Assembly: GCA_024362935.1 (NCBI GenBank)
Contig: JANCRA010000010.1
Coordinates: forward strand, 9,540,501-9,604,500
Reading direction: 5' to 3'
DNA from: Setophaga petechia
Taxonomy: Eukaryota > Chordata > Aves > Passeriformes > Parulidae
DNA length: 64,000 bases
The notes beneath the pieces were generated by a model. That model did no database searches. It saw only the letters and a program-made list of their open reading frames with translations, and was not told where the DNA came from. Shown piece after piece: positions 63,701 through 64,000 of this stretch. Position 1 is the stretch's first letter. Every line of letters begins with the position of its first letter. The translations under genes and the position numbers were made by a program.

Positions 63701-64000
63701 ATCAGGCTGAGCAGCCACTGCAGCCCCTCAGCTGCCAGAGCAGTGGGAGGAGGAGCTCCTGACTCTTCCTCCTCACCCACTGCAGCAGATGGGACCTGGT
63801 GGGTCCCAGCAGTGTCTGACATCTGTCAAGAGCTGCTTCTCCATCTCCAGCAGGAGCTGGGCCCCTGCATGGCTGAACCACTGCCCTGGTGTCAGGTACA
63901 GCAAAGCACAGCACAGATCCTGGAAATTCAGCTGGGGCCCAAAGCTGAGTGCTGCTGTTGGGTTTGGTAGAAGGTGCTGGGGTAGAACATTCCTGAAGCT
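60750..64000. other. Intergenic flank, last part
   Basis: AT-rich DNA with two GC-richer islands near 61.19-61.40 kb and 63.60-63.97 kb. The latter carries overlapping open frames on both strands (126 codons at 63590-63970 on +), but the residues are a mix of Ser, Pro, Ala and Gln with no domain I know, and CpG is sparse. No gene is supported. Confidence 0.6.

Noticed and set aside
63590..63970. 126-codon open frame near the window end as a possible new gene
   Set aside because: Frames are open on both strands because of GC-rich composition. There is no domain, no CpG island and no clear start context or splice sites.

Overview
This window is vertebrate nuclear DNA, most likely from a bird. 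It carries the 3' end of one split gene and a long flank with no gene I can support. The exon peptides, joined at consensus splice sites, match CACNA2D3, the alpha2delta-3 auxiliary subunit of voltage-gated calcium channels. The bird call rests on a CR1 LINE 3' end with the typical avian terminal motif, moderately short introns and a low repeat load. A songbird is possible but not shown. There is no prokaryotic content, operon, CRISPR array or rRNA.

Region 1 (1-41,635): the last eleven coding exons of CACNA2D3 lie on the + strand. They are at 1561-1622, 2469-2513, 5808-5870, 8406-8476, 15460-15535, 18984-19036, 20561-20616, 23993-24104, 39710-39822, 40621-40703 and 41543-41632, with the stop at 41633-41635. 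They give 824 coding bases, about 274 residues, or the last quarter of a protein of about 1,090 residues. All phases are compatible and there are no frameshifts. The product runs from the second Cache-like extracellular region through the cysteine-rich delta part to a hydrophobic GPI-anchor signal. The intron at 39823-40620 is a minor-spliceosome AT-AC intron; the other nine use GT-AG. The last exon continues into a 3' UTR of about 325 bases with two AATAAA signals near 41,930-41,945.

Introns: the largest (24105-39709) is 15.6 kb and contains a CR1 3' end and an A/C-rich tract. The intron before it holds an ancient MIR-like SINE. A run of 27 T starts 14 bases after the donor that opens the 15.6-kb intron.

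Region 2 (about 41,970-64,000): this is intergenic sequence downstream of the gene. It contains microsatellites, an alternating 16-bp tandem repeat, a G-quadruplex-type motif on the minus strand, a decayed RTE-like LINE reverse-transcriptase fragment near 58.57-58.75 kb, and an LTR-like or other dispersed-repeat candidate near 60.4-60.75 kb flanked by a 31-bp direct repeat. I found no convincing protein gene, tRNA or CpG-island promoter there. I did not find a novel multi-gene system. The most notable signals are the AT-AC intron, the old retroelement traces and the splice-proximal T tract.
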